Below, in pieces: positions 24,715 to 46,566 of a DNA stretch of 64,000 nucleotides. Both the position numbers and the translations under genes were made by a program. Each line of letters starts with the position of its first letter. Position 1 is the first letter of the stretch. Below the pieces are notes generated by a model. The model made no database searches. It had not been told where the DNA came from and was given only the letters and a program-made list of their open reading frames with translations. The stretch is from Paralichthys olivaceus (lineage: Eukaryota; Chordata; Actinopteri; Pleuronectiformes; Paralichthyidae), in NCBI RefSeq assembly GCF_024713975.1, contig NC_091112.1:3537001-3601000 (forward strand), in the 5' to 3' direction.

Positions 24715-24850
24715 GGAGTGGACAGTAAGAAAGGGAGGGAGGGAGGGTAAGGACGGTAGGAAAGGAGGGGGGGGTTAGGGAGGGAATAGGGTGGGGAGGG
24801 GGTATCAGGGGTAAGGGAGTGGGGGGAGTTGGGATGAGGGGGTGATTGAC
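24715..24850 (+). repeat. G-rich tract, second duplication unit
   Basis: A tract of about 130 bases with many runs of three to eight G on the plus strand (gggagggagggaggg and similar). It lies just beyond the stop codon of the intact coiled-coil gene, so the transcript would be C-rich in its 3'UTR. It could form G-quadruplexes on the non-template strand. Confidence 0.8.
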
Positions 24851-24889
24851 AGGGCAGAGAGAGAGGAGGGACTGGAGAAGAGATTAAGA

Positions 24890-25804
24890 CTATCTGAAGA
24901 GTTTGAGAGCAAAACTGGAGAACTTCCTCCTCATTGTTACTTCTCCCTTTTCCTTCTTCTCCTTTTTCTCCTTCTTCATCCTCTGCTTGTCATTCATCAA
25001 TAGGAGTTCCTGAAAAGACAGAGACAATATAAGTTTCACTCTTTTTCTTTTTCAAAGTCAAACCGACGATCCATAAGATTCAAATCACAATGAGCTGATG
25101 TAACTTACCTGACGCTTAATGTTCTGCTGGATCAGAGAACATATTTCTTCTTCTTGCTTGTTTACTTTATGGAGGGACACCTCTTGCTCGATAGACCGCT
25201 TCTCCTCCGACTTTATCATCTGTTTTTGCAGATTCTCTATTTCCTTGGAGCTGGCCTCATGTTGGATGATGCTGAGCTTCAGCTTGTCCTCAAAGCTCGC
25301 CTGCAGAGCTTCATATTTCTCCTTCCAGTCATTTTGGACCTTCTCCATCTCGACCTGGTGGAGCTGAAGATTTGCACTCAGGCAGACGACCTCTTTTTCC
25401 TTCACTTGGATCCTCATGTTCATCTCTCTGAGCTTCTTCTCCAGCTCCTTCTCTCTGGCCTTTGCAGACTCCACATGTTGAATCAAGGTGGTCAAGTCCC
25501 TACTGGACCTCAACAGAAGTGAGACAGAAGACATCATCTGCTCCATTATCTTTCTCTTTAGTTCACAGGGGAGGTTGTTGGTGGTGATCCGCTCCTCCAG
25601 GGGGGCATTTTCATCCACCTGGGCAAGGTTTTCAGACTCCAGCTCCCAGTTCTCCTCCTTCAAAACCAGGAGGGCTTCGATGAGGGCCTGTAGCATTGTA
25701 CGATTGTTTGGAGAAGCCATTACTAGCGTAGCTGTTGTCTTGTCAATGTCGTCAAAGGTGGTCAATGGAAGTCGCAGGAGAGATGTTTCTCGTGTGTCTG
25801 TCAT
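24890..25804 (-). CDS. two-exon coiled-coil protein, family not recognised
   Basis: Exon 1 is 25109-25804 and exon 2 is 24890-25009; the donor (CAG/GTAAGT) and acceptor (TTTTCAG/G) are good and keep frame, giving 271 aa. I do not recognise the family. Residues 1-40 are polar and Ser/Thr-rich with a second Met (MASPNN) at about residue 29. From about 40 to 240 the chain is rich in Glu, Lys, Gln and Leu with heptad-like spacing, predicting a long coiled coil. The C-terminus is a Lys/Glu block (MKKEKKEKKEKGE) followed by a basic hydrophobic tail (FSSFALKLFR). There is no signal peptide or membrane segment. It lies antisense between two fatty-acid receptor genes and has a broken tandem copy on its left. 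Differences from that copy are nearly all amino-acid changing. Expression is unproven. Confidence 0.6.
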
Positions 25805-25880
25805 TGACTCGCGATTGTCGTTTCTGTGGTTCCACTCAGAGATGTCACTCTTTTAAGCTCAGTAAATTGGCTCTGATCTG

Positions 25881-25960
25881 TTCAGAGTTCAAAGAAGTTC
25901 AAAGAAGTTCAAAGAAGTTCAAAGCAGTTCAAAGCAGTTCAAAGTTCAAAGTTCAAAGTT
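25881..25960. repeat. short tandem repeat (AGTTCAAAGA), second unit
   Basis: About seven copies of a TTCAAAG-containing unit, 10 bases long and shortening to 7, lie upstream of the intact coiled-coil gene, matching the array at 23229-23270. Confidence 0.9.
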
Positions 25961-26394
25961 TGCCATACACAATAAAGAAAAGCATCAAATCCAAAAACGG
26001 AAGAAGCTGTAACCTGCAGATTTTTGGTATTTTGCTCATGACATCACTGAAAAAAATAATGTGATTATAAAAATATTTTCAAATTTCCCACTGATCTGTG
26101 AACCGTTGCAGCTCTACTGATCATTAAAATGAAATTGAGCCTATTCAAAAATGTGTTTGTTTTTGTAATGTCTGTGACTCTTGTGATTTTATTCTTTGTT
26201 TAGAATCTCCTTCAATAAAATATATAATTTCTGCTGCTTAATCTAATTTTACTTTAACTAATGCAACCTTCCCTTTTGTCTGTGTCGAGTCAACTCCACA
26301 AATTTCCTCTTTACATCACACCAAGGTTTTGTGACGTTGCTGGGAGATGATGTTTGCAGAGTGTGTTGAACAGAGGTCCTGTTTATTAAATTTC

Positions 26395-26547
26395 CGCTGT
26401 ATAAGGTTAGATAGCAGGGATTCAGTGGGACGGGCATATTAACCACCGTGTTGGGATGTGATCTAACAGTCTGCTCCCAGGAGGAGAGGCATGCAGCCGC
26501 AGCACCACAGGGATGGAGAGCCTGGTTCCTGAAGTCTGACAGAGGTG
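26395..26547 (+). promoter_or_regulatory. likely promoter and leader exon of the ffar2/3-like gene
   Basis: A TATA-like TATAAGG lies near 26400. A strong donor (GACAGAG/GTGAGTTC) follows at about 26547, and a pyrimidine-rich acceptor (cttccgtccag) at 27441 opens the receptor coding exon. A non-coding first exon of roughly 110 bases is inferred. The intervening 26560-27440 is AT-rich intron with nothing else recognised. Confidence 0.45.
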
Positions 26548-27475
26548 AGTTCAAAATCCAGTTTAACAGTTCAGTCTTTACAAGACGAGTTTTAATCCTG
26601 GTCAGAAGTTTGTAAAGACTGGATTCTAATGATATTTCATTTCTCAGTTTCTAAGTTAGTTTAATGGTTGACAGATGTCTGGTACTTTTTATAATTAGAA
26701 TACGATTATTATAATATTAACAAAAACATTTTAAAACAGAGTTACTCGTTGCTTCACAAGTAAGAAAGGAAAAATTGAAACAATAGGATTAAAAGCAACT
26801 TGACAAAATTAGAGTGCAAATATAAGAATAAAAATGTTACAGGTGAGAGTAAAAACAAAATGAAATAAAATATAATAAAAGGATTTGAAAAAGTTGGTGG
26901 GACTAGAATTTATTTGAATGATCTTTTGTGAGTAATTAAAAAAAAAGGTTATATTTCATATTTCTATGTGTCGAATATTAAATTGAGCCACAGCTTCTCT
27001 GCTCAGTCCGTTTTCTATGATGAGCATTTTAATATAAAATCGAGTCTCCAGCAAATAAACAACCTACTGTCGGGTAACGTCTGTTTAAAACTATGATAGT
27101 TAATTATTACTTATAACTATAAAAAAAAACTATAAAATCCTATAAAACAATCTATTGAATAGATTAAAACATACGATTATTATTATTATTTTTAAACTAT
27201 TCATTTGGGTCATGTTTTTTTTTAAATAGATTTACTTTTTCAAATTTCTGATTTCTGTTCTCGACACTACAAATCTCACAAATTTAAGAGCTGAATTCAT
27301 TTTCCATTTCCTCTGAATATTTGCTGATTTCCATTAAACTTTATTATTGAACCTCAGAAGATGTGATATCTGAAAAACTGTTAATTCTCAAGCTTTCTTA
27401 AAATAAATAATTATGATTATGAATAGTTTTCTTCCGTCCAGCGCCTCAGTGAGTGAGTCCGTGCTCTGAGCCACC

Positions 27476-28453
27476 ATGATCCTGTACAGTCGCCTGTTGC
27501 TCTCTGTCTACATCCTCACCTTCCTGATGGGGGTCCCCGCCAACATCCTGGCATTCTGCACCTTCTGCCGCAAAGTGCATCGCAAGGCGACCCCGATAGA
27601 CGTCCTGCTCCTCAACCTCACCATCTCCGACCTCATCTTCCTCCTTTTCCTGCCATTCAAAATGAAGGAGGCCTCGGACGACATGGCCTGGCTGCTGCCC
27701 TTCCCCCTGTGTCCCTTCACCGGGTTCCTGTTCTACGTCACCATCTACACCGGCACGCTGCTCCTCACAGCGGTGAGCGTGGAGCGTTACCTGGGGGTGG
27801 CCTTCCCCCTCAGGTACTCCCTGTGTCGCAGGCCTCGCTACGCTGTGATGGCCAGCATCACCATCTGGGTGGCGACCTCTCTGAACCTCAGCGTCGTCTA
27901 CATCATACCCTACGTCCAGTGGAACAAAGGTGCAGACGGTGACAACAGCAGCAGCAGCCACAGCCCACCCCCACCCACCTGCTACCATAACTTCACACAG
28001 GACGAGCTCAAGATCATTCTGCAGTTCCGCCTCGAGCTCTTCATCGTCCTCTTCTGCATCCCCTTCTTCATCTGCTGCTTCTGCTACGCCAACCTCATCC
28101 ACATCCTGTCACATCTCCCAAACATCAGCCGGCGGCGGAGGCTGCGTGCCATAGGCCTGGCACTCGGGACACTGATAGTATTCGCCATCTGCTTCGGGCC
28201 TTACAATGCCTCCCACGTGGTGGGGTTTGTCCACTTTGAGAGCCAGGAGTGGAGGAACATAGCGTTGCTCTCCAGCACATTAAACGCCTGCCTGGACCCA
28301 ATCATCTTCTACTTCTCGTCGGCGGCGGTCAGGAGCATGTTGAACCACTGCTTCAGGAACATCATGGCAAAGCTGCACATTCTGAGGTGTGGGGCGGCTC
28401 CGCACCAGAGACCCATCAACGATGAGAAGTGCAATGAAGCAGCTCCTCCATGA
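27476..28453 (+). CDS. free fatty acid receptor 2/3-like GPCR
   Basis: Seven-transmembrane receptor of 325 aa in one coding exon; the ATG sits in a good Kozak context (gccaccATGA). The FFAR2/3 signature VERYLGVAFP follows TM3, and CYHNFTQDEL leads into TM5. Short-chain carboxylate anchors appear kept: Arg185 (5.39), His247 (6.55, in PYNASHVVGF) and Arg260 (7.35). The position equivalent to FFAR2 His140 (4.56) is Asn137. TM7 ends in DPIIFYF, a good (D/N)PxxY-like motif. Cys79 and Cys169 form the expected disulfide. The second extracellular loop carries a Ser/Pro-rich insert (about 156-167) not seen in human FFAR2. Fish FFAR2 and FFAR3 are hard to separate by eye, so no symbol is assigned. It belongs to the same cluster as the ffar1-like gene. 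Confidence 0.88.
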   Translation: MILYSRLLLSVYILTFLMGVPANILAFCTFCRKVHRKATPIDVLLLNLTISDLIFLLFLPFKMKEASDDMAWLLPFPLCPFTGFLFYVTIYTGTLLLTAVSVERYLGVAFPLRYSLCRRPRYAVMASITIWVATSLNLSVVYIIPYVQWNKGADGDNSSSSHSPPPPTCYHNFTQDELKIILQFRLELFIVLFCIPFFICCFCYANLIHILSHLPNISRRRRLRAIGLALGTLIVFAICFGPYNASHVVGFVHFESQEWRNIALLSSTLNACLDPIIFYFSSAAVRSMLNHCFRNIMAKLHILRCGAAPHQRPINDEKCNEAAPP

Positions 28454-28484
28454 AAAACACCGAATGATTTATTATGACTTCTTT

Positions 28485-28558
28485 CATAAGACTTTTTGAA
28501 ACTTTTCTTCTGAAAATAAGACTTTTAAAAACTTTTCTTCTGGCCATAAGACTTTCGA
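28485..28558. repeat. tandem repeat of about 30 bases in the receptor 3'UTR
   Basis: Two and a half imperfect copies of a unit beginning cataagactttt and containing acttttcttctg lie about 30 bases after the ffar2/3-like stop codon. From 28560 to about 28800 nothing else is recognised. Confidence 0.75.
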
Positions 28559-28799
28559 TGAGGGGAGATCTTGTTAATTTCATCATTTAAAAACTGACAG
28601 AATGAAGAACAGGGAATCACTTCTCTCCTCTGACAAATGAAAGAGACTTTGGACAAAGTTTAGATGAAACAATCTCTGTAACAGGTGATGTTTTCCCCGT
28701 CAGAGTATAAAAAAAAAAGATGCACTTTTACTTGCTGGACACACGGTGCCTGAGAGGTCTCACACAAGCACATTAACAGGAAACACGAACGCAAAGAAC

Positions 28800-31700
28800 T
28801 TTATTGGTTAATTTACTCTAAACTGACTGACGGTGTTGATCCCACTGGGATTCCGCACGTCTGATCTTTAAACATCTCTTCATTCTCTGACAACTGGCGT
28901 CAACAAAGTGTAGATTTTTTTTTCCCCGAAGGCGCTGAACTCTGTGACTCAGAGTTCAAACAGGACACGGTTTAATCAAAGACGAGGGTTTTATAGGAGC
29001 GAGGGATGAAGCAATTAAAAATCAGGGGATGTTGGTCGCCAATAATAGGAAGTGGAGACTGAGCACTCCCGAGTTAATTTGGAGTTATGAGCAGGGACAG
29101 GTGTAAACACTATGCTTCGCTGGTTATAAAGTTTGTGTCTTTCTGCTCGGAGGGGACTGATAACATCCTGTGGCTGTTTCCTGTCAGTAATAATGAACCC
29201 AGAGTTCCTGTGCAGGTGCATGTACATACAGAACATCAGTTTATAGAGTCCTTTTGTACACAGCTCTGAGGACAGCGGGTTCAGCAGTGCACGTCCGTTT
29301 ATTAGTTCGGTGTTTACACACACGATTTATATGAAGTTTAATAAAATCTGTTCCCAAGTCTTATCTGCAGATTTTTTTATGAGGTGTAGCCAAATATAAG
29401 ATGTATGTTTAGTAATAGTACAACTCGTACCTCCGCCAACTGTTCCCTTAAATTCAATCAAGCTGCAACACATTACACAAACTAATGAACATCACAACAT
29501 TTACTGGAAATCAAATGAGTAGTTTTTGTATAATCCTGATAAATAACAAAGAGACGCAGATGAAAACATTACATAGAGTATTTATTCCCAAAAAAATTAA
29601 ATACAACAAAATGAAAAAGGCTCAACTTGTAAGACAAGGATCAAATGAGTGTTAAGACAAAAAAGATGTTTACTTCTAAAAGTGAATTTCAATCTCATAA
29701 TCGGGCACAAAAAAAAAAAAAGGAATCACATTAATACACTGTGACACCAAAACATAATTTTAGAATATGATGATATGCAGCCAAGCACAGAGGCGTTTAA
29801 ATATTAATTTCTGTGGGGAAAACCATGAGACGGGCACTCGAGGACTTAAAGAAACATCCCAATTCTGTAAACGTCTAAATTTCACATTCGAAGAAGAAAA
29901 TCATGAAGGGGTTTAACAGTGACGCTCGTTTGAGTCACATCCATGTTTCCAGGCAGTGAGAAATGGGTCAAGTCCCGTCCCAATAGAAATAAGAGCTAAA
30001 TAAATAATGCTACATAACACTGAGCTACTCCTAAATGTTAGATTTGGGTTGTGCTTGGAAGTGCCCGTCCATGAAAAACTGATCCCCGCAGGCCTTTTGG
30101 TCCTGACAGCTCCAAAACTGATCAGTTCTGCATAATTTGTATTCTTGGCATAAGTCTCACACAAGCACACACACACACACAAATACATACACACACAACC
30201 ACACCTTACAGTATTGTCATGTATCAATATATACTTATTATTGTCGACTTTCTGAATGTGAGGATTTCTTTGATTTATGTTTTTCAGCACCATCAGGAAA
30301 GGCACAGTCTGACAAATCAGTCCAATGATGAACTTTCAACCCTCCTCCTCTTTTATAAATATGCAGGATCTTATAAAATGAATGAGCTTTTTGAGATGAT
30401 GAAAGTGGAGGGACGTCTTCACAGCTCGTATCTGCAGAGGAGGGTTGACGGTTCATCTAGCGTGACACCACAAACCTCCAACAGGCTCCACAAAGCAGAA
30501 AACACAGCTATTGCATTATCCAATTTGGAAAAATGACAATTAAATATCATATTTCAATACAGCTATCAGGCCTCTGCTTCATAAAGGACAAGTGGTATCT
30601 GCATTACACTGGTTTCTTTAAATATAAATATTTCTCCATTCAGTTTTAAAAAGACTTATATTTTGTGAGGGGATCTGTCCTACAGCCTCTGGAGGTCAAA
30701 TGACTGCAGGTGGCATCCTGACAGGAAAGAGGGGATTTCTGTTATAAGGCTCTTGATATATTTATAAATATAAACTTTTAAAAACAAGCAGAGCACTAGA
30801 CAACAATGTTAAACATGCCCATGACTACTAAAACTATTCAAGTAAAAATGCTGGTAATGTCCGACGACGAGAAACTGCTTCAACATGACGACAAACAAAA
30901 AAAAAACGATCAGCTCCGGTTTCCTTACAATTAAAAATGTCAGAGAGAAAATCTTTAGTCAAACAAAACCTCAGCATCTCGACTCAACCGTTAAAACACA
31001 TGCAGCTGTTTTTTTAAGTGCAGTAAAACACCACATCCTCTGCCTCCTTCTCCGTCAATATATTTAATATATATGTATCTGATGAAATATCAAATATAGC
31101 AGCTTAGGTTCAGAGCCTTTGAGCACGACGCTGTAAGAGTATTGACACCGAGTCACAACACCCTGACCCGGACCAGGCACACTGGTTTGGTCCGACTGAT
31201 GAAAATAAAGGCTTCGTCTGAATTAAACTACACCGTGAGGGCGTTAAAGACGACGTTAAAGACGACAATCTCAACAGCTGAACTGTAAGTCTGAGTTTAA
31301 CCGCTGCTTATTGCATGACGACGTCGCTTTAATCCAAAATAGAAAGACAAAAGTTCATCGGTGTTGAAATTCAAGCACTGGAACATGAACAGTGACGTTC
31401 AGACCAAAGCTGGCTGACGACACGCAGACAAACCTGCAAACTCAAACTCCTCCGTGTGTGAGACTAGGTTTTGTTTAATAATAAAATATTTTATGATTTC
31501 AACATGTGAAGCTTTTCCTGGATCTGGACAGAATTTACTAGATATTATAAGGAAACTTTAATTTCTTCTCCCATATGTTGGAGCGATATACCGTGACAGT
31601 TTAAAATATATTTGAAAATGTGCTATTTTTGGAATGATAAGACATTCTTAGCCTAATGAACTGAGTTGTGATTTCATTTAACTTGGTTCATTCTGTCGGA

Positions 31701-33056
31701 TTAATCGGATACTTGTGATAGTAAGAAAACACAGTTTGCAATACTTTATAACCAATTAAAATTTGTCTCATGTAAAAACATGTTGAAATCATAAGATAAT
31801 TAGAAAACCAGACTTCAGTAACAGTCCTCTGTGTCGTCCTGGTCCACGTGTCAGTGCAGAGTTTTTATACAGAGTTGCCCAAACCAACATACGTTTAACA
31901 TCCTTCCATCCAACACACACGTCACTCTTCAAACCACATTAGGCACTTTGATCACTCTTCTCCAAACGCACCATCCGACCTCCCGACTGACCCACGAGAA
32001 CGTCAAATACTTTCCGCTCCTGAATCCAAATTCAACTTGCCAAAACTCGCGGAGACAAAAATACTCGTCGAAATCATTCAGCACAGAACTTGATCTATGC
32101 ATTAGCACCTTATTGCACTGACGGAGTTCTTGACAAATGATCAGTTTCTTGAAGCGCTTGTTGTCGTCAGAAGATATAAGCCGTCCACTCTGTTCTATTG
32201 CTGAATATGAAAGTTAATTTAAAAACTAAAAAGGGAAAGAACACTCATAAATAGGAAGAGGAATAAAACGCACGAGAAACATTTGGTATGACAAACGGTA
32301 CCAAGCTGAAATACGACGTAGAGAAGTTTTCGAACAGTCTTCTTTATGCATCTTGCACTAAGGCAACAAGCGATACACGATGCCTTTAAGACGCAGCTGT
32401 ACGTGGCTTTTGTTTTTAAAAAACAATTTCATTCAGTGTCTGTGTTGGTTGCGATTCTCACCGTCAGGCTGGATGAACGCGAGGAACCATTGGCTTAAAA
32501 AGGAGACCGATCGGTAACCGTGAAGGCAGCCTGCCATGTTGCTATGGCGATCACGCACTTGTTCGACAGACAACACAACACATTCCGTGTCTAGAAAGCT
32601 GAGAAAACACAAACAAACATGTAAAAACTGTAAACCAGCGACATTAGGCTCAACATGAGGCGACGGAGCGAGTCGGATCCTCGCTGGTTCAGCTTCATTC
32701 CCACTCATTCACCAAAGAATCCTCAGTTTGTATATTCACACCTACTCCGCCATCAGTTAGACGCACACACACAAAATAAAATCCCTGCAAAACAAAAGTT
32801 TGAGCTGCTGTAGATTCATCATGATTTAAATAAAGCGAGAGAGAGAGAGAGAGAGGGTGGTGATGTGTGGGCAGGAGCACAGGGAAACGATTGGCTGGTT
32901 TTTAAAATTTGCATAATGTGGCTGTGACTCCTCTCTGGCTTCTATCATCCTTATGCAGTAGCTGCCGCCATCACCGTCGCGCTGCGGTGACCAAAGCTTC
33001 ACCAGTGTGGGGTCGGACCTTAAGACTGGCGGAGAGACTGAGAAAGGTGGAGGGTT
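28800..33056 (-). other. ago3: ago3 3' untranslated region and intergenic DNA
   Basis: This 4.2 kb holds no coding exon. Minus-strand AATAAA signals occur near 29580 and 28800, which would allow an ago3 3'UTR of about 3.5 to 4.2 kb; long 3'UTRs are usual for vertebrate AGO genes. CA-rich runs lie near 30165-30200, and a GA run near 32838-32855. The end of the transcript is inferred. Confidence 0.4.
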
Positions 33057-43026
<9,970 letters not shown>

Positions 43027-44795
43027 TCATGAGGTCTCGGTCCGGATGACCCGGCTCCCTGCGATCGATTTCTGCAAAACTTCCACGAAAGTTCCGCTGG
43101 CCGACACCTCGCTGAACCCTCCCCCGGCTCCCCTCCGGCTGACAGGCGGATGTGCACCCGGGCCGCTTCGGGGTTCCCTCGGCTGTAAAGTCCTCTCTCC
43201 TACCGCAGCTCGACCGACCTGCCCCGGGGTGACAGCTCGGAGTTTGACGACACGTCGCCGCTTCGAAGCCTCAAAGTTTGATCCGTGAACCTGAGAGGAG
43301 AGGAGACGCGTCTGGAGTTTCAAATGTTTGGTGACAGGAGGTGGTTGGATTTCGCTGAAGCTAACAGTTAGCTTTAGCCGCTCACAACTAGCCGGTAACT
43401 AGTAACTGAAAAACGGGAGCGACTGGAACATTTACCCGGCAGCTGCTGTGTTGGTCCCCCCGGTGAGTTTAACGTCTTTTTCACACCGATGTGACGGAGC
43501 TTCACTTCCCCGGCGTCCTCCTCCCGTGTGTCGGCTAGAGACCCGGTCTGTGTCCGGCTCTTCACACCGCCCTCTCCCGCTCTGACGACAAGCTAACAGG
43601 AAGACAACTGTGGCACTTCCGGAGGACTCCTGCAAAAACAAAAGCATCATGGCGGATTAATAGATCACAGCCAAGTGAGTTTCCTGTAATTTTCTTATTT
43701 CTCTTATTTCTCATTACTCAAGTGCAAATACTAGTTCGAGCTAGTTGTATTTTGAGTGTTCCTATCATTTGGTTATTTATCTCAGAGGTTGAAATATTAC
43801 ACTCCACTTTGTTTATGTAAAAGTTATCGTTACTCGTTACTTTTCATATTTAAACTCACTGTATTAGAATGTTAGATAAACCACCTTGTGGCTTTAAAAA
43901 AAAAAAAAAAAGACTACGTCAAGTATAAATACAGACGTTTCTTATCTGAAACTGTTTAGGGGCTTAAATAAAATTTAAAATGTTGATTGATAGAAACAGG
44001 GAGGAAAGTAAACAGACCCTGATGCAGATTAAATTATCATCAGTTAAAAAAATAGAGTGCAGGGCGATTTATCTCATTTTCTAATAATTTTGTCTTTTAA
44101 TTGTTAATATTTGTCCTATTAAACGACTGGAATTGGTGTAAATGTTTTTTTCACTTTGACATCGCTGCTCTTCATTAATTAAATTATGTTTTAGTCATGT
44201 GTATTCATGTTTAGTATGTGTTTCTATTAGTATAAGCAGAATTGTGAGATTTCCGGCACGGCCCTGACTAACTCTGTTTAACTTGACGACCTCGTCCACT
44301 AAGGGAAATCCGTCAGGAAATACCAACTGCACTGAAAACGTCACTTCCTGGAAACTTTTTATTTCTCAAAAGAATATTTTGAAATAAAACAAAAAAAGTT
44401 GCGTCCCAGATGTTGTAAGTTTCTTTCCCGTGCATCTGGATATTATAAGAACATGTATATACATATTTAGATTGATGAATTAACTGCTGATTGTGGTTTC
44501 TTTGCCTCTTGCAGTAGATTCACACTCCACACTGTAGATGTCTCCAGAATCCATTCACATCCTCTCACAGCATAAACCACAGAAGAAAACAACCAGGAAA
44601 CACTTGAGAAGTTGACTCAGGCTCCCAGCATCAAACACATGTGGTTTAACATCCTAACAACCCCCTCAGTGTGGAATTCATCTCTGCTTTAAGGTGAGTT
44701 GTGTAGTAGAAACATGTGACAGATGTGTGTTGTGTTCAGTTCCAGGTGTTGCCTCCCTCAGCAGGTGTGACTCAGATGTGTTGTGTTGGATCAGG

Positions 44796-46431
44796 ATGGA
44801 GAAGGTGATCAGCTGTTTTAAGAGAAACCCAGAAGCTGTTGCCCGGCTGATCTGCTTCCCCTGGGCAGGAGGAGGCTCTTTGCATTACGCCCGCTGGGGA
44901 AACGTCCTCAGCTCTGTGGAAGGTAACACACTCACACACACATGGAGGATGTTGCATAAGAGCTGCTGCACTTTGCCTTGATCACCTGCTCTGGATTCTC
45001 AGTAGAACCAGTTGTGTGAGGTTCCATTTAAAACAGTTGTTATTGTAAATGTATTGTATTATTATTGTAGTATTAGTATTAATAGTATGGATCTTGATAT
45101 AAAAATGTATTTGTAATCAGGGGACTGAAATCCATGAGTTTGTGCAGCCTGATAGAATCTGTTGGACCATTCTAGTTTTTAATCTTTTGTGCAAAATATC
45201 ATATCCTCTGCTGAAAAAGAAGGTGAATTTTAACAAAATATCTTTTCTGTAAGAATGTAGCTGGGAATATGTTGAACACTTGTTTTGTCACTTCCAGTGT
45301 TCGCAGTCAAACTTCCAGGCAGAGAGACACGAGCCAAGGAGCCGTTCTTTCTGAACATGCAGCAGGTCGTAGACGAGGTTATCGATGTGCTGTTACCGCT
45401 GCTGAAGGAGAAACCGTTTGCTCTCTTTGGCCACAGGTTTGTTGAGAGAAAGGTTTTTTTTAATTTTTATAAATAAAAACACATGTGTGTGTTTCATTCA
45501 TCCAGTTTCATTTGTTTTCACGTTTCTGGTTTGTCTTAGTTTCGGTGCCTACACAAGTTTCGCTGTGGCAGATGCTCTGAAGAAGCTTCACAACCTCCAA
45601 CCGGCTCACATCTTCCTGTCTGGTGTCTCTGCACCTTATGTGAGTTTATTCATCTAATTTAACTGCATTTCACCGTCTCCATCTGTGTTAAATATACACC
45701 CAGGAACATCTGCATACTCCCACTACTGTTGAAAGCTTGACTGAAGAAGACAAGTGCTTTGGTGTCAATAATAAACCAGTCCTGTGTTGTTTGATTTAGT
45801 CAGAGATTCGAATCAAAGCCCCAAAGAGAAGCGATTTATCAGACGAAGACTTTCTCAAGTGGCTGATTTCCATCGGAGGAACGCCTCCTGAACTTCTGGC
45901 CAATCCCGAGGTCATGAAGTTGTTCCTTCCTGCCCTGAAGGCCGACCTGCACGTGGTGGAGAATTACAGGCGAGCCGACAACTCCTGCTTGTTTCTTATC
46001 TCGTATTTCATTTCTAACAGTGCAGGTTTCAGTATGAATGTGAGTAGCAGTGACTGGATTCCATGATTTTTCTGCAGGCATAACAAACCAGACGATCCAT
46101 TCCTGACCTGCCCTGTTACGTGTTTTGACGGAAAGGACGACGTGCCTCATGATTTACAAGGTCAGGTGTCGTCGAAGTACACGTTAAATGAAATCATAAA
46201 AAATCATAAAAAAAATTATTAGGAGTCATTGCATGTCCTCTCTGGGCTCATACTGTGTGTAATTAATGCTAATTTATTTATTTTACAGCCTGGAAAGAAA
46301 TCACATCAGGAGATTTCACCATTAGGATGCTCGACGGGTCTCACTTCTACCTGAAGGAGGCTGGAAATGAAAAACACATATTAGAATACATCACAAATCA
46401 TCTGGAAACATTACAAATGGACTATTTCTGA
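44796..46431 (+). CDS. olah: oleoyl-ACP hydrolase (medium-chain S-acyl fatty acid synthase thioesterase)
   Basis: Type II thioesterase that releases medium-chain fatty acids from fatty acid synthase in the cytosol. Exons 44796-44922, 45298-45436, 45540-45639, 45800-45969, 46078-46160 and 46289-46431 give 253 aa. Features of the alpha/beta hydrolase fold are [11 protein letters not shown] near the N-terminus, VKLPGRETR, the nucleophile elbow GHSFG with Ser89, an acid residue in GKDD (Asp200 likely) and the catalytic His225 in DGSHFYL. The fourth intron appears to use a GC donor (TACAG/GCGAGC); the resulting protein then aligns with human OLAH without a gap, while the alternative GT donors add extra residues. 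ATG 44796 was chosen because it lies just after an acceptor and matches the family N-terminus. An AATAAA at 46561-46566 is a likely polyadenylation signal. Confidence 0.9.
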
Positions 46432-46566
46432 TTATATATGTACTTCACAGTGTCCAATATATTATGTTTTTATATTAATTCAATGTGATGGAATTTAAAT
46501 TTGTACATTTCCGCAATGTAACATTTTGTGTTTAACCCCTACTTGTGATAAATGTAATTGAATAAA

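Larger units (their letters stand above)
22098..26361 (-). repeat. tandem duplication: units 22098-24696 and 24697-26361
   Basis: Two adjacent direct copies of one segment. Both begin with agaaatgtcan-tctg-gtggacag, pass through a G-rich tract and the coiled-coil gene, and end with a shared block containing gtgacgttgctg and gatgatgtttgcagag. The unit is about 1.66 kb (second copy). The first is longer because about 1 kb of retrotransposon-derived DNA interrupts it around 23271-24305. Flanking matches such as aagctgtaacctgcag at 24349 and 26006 confirm the register. Confidence 0.9.
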
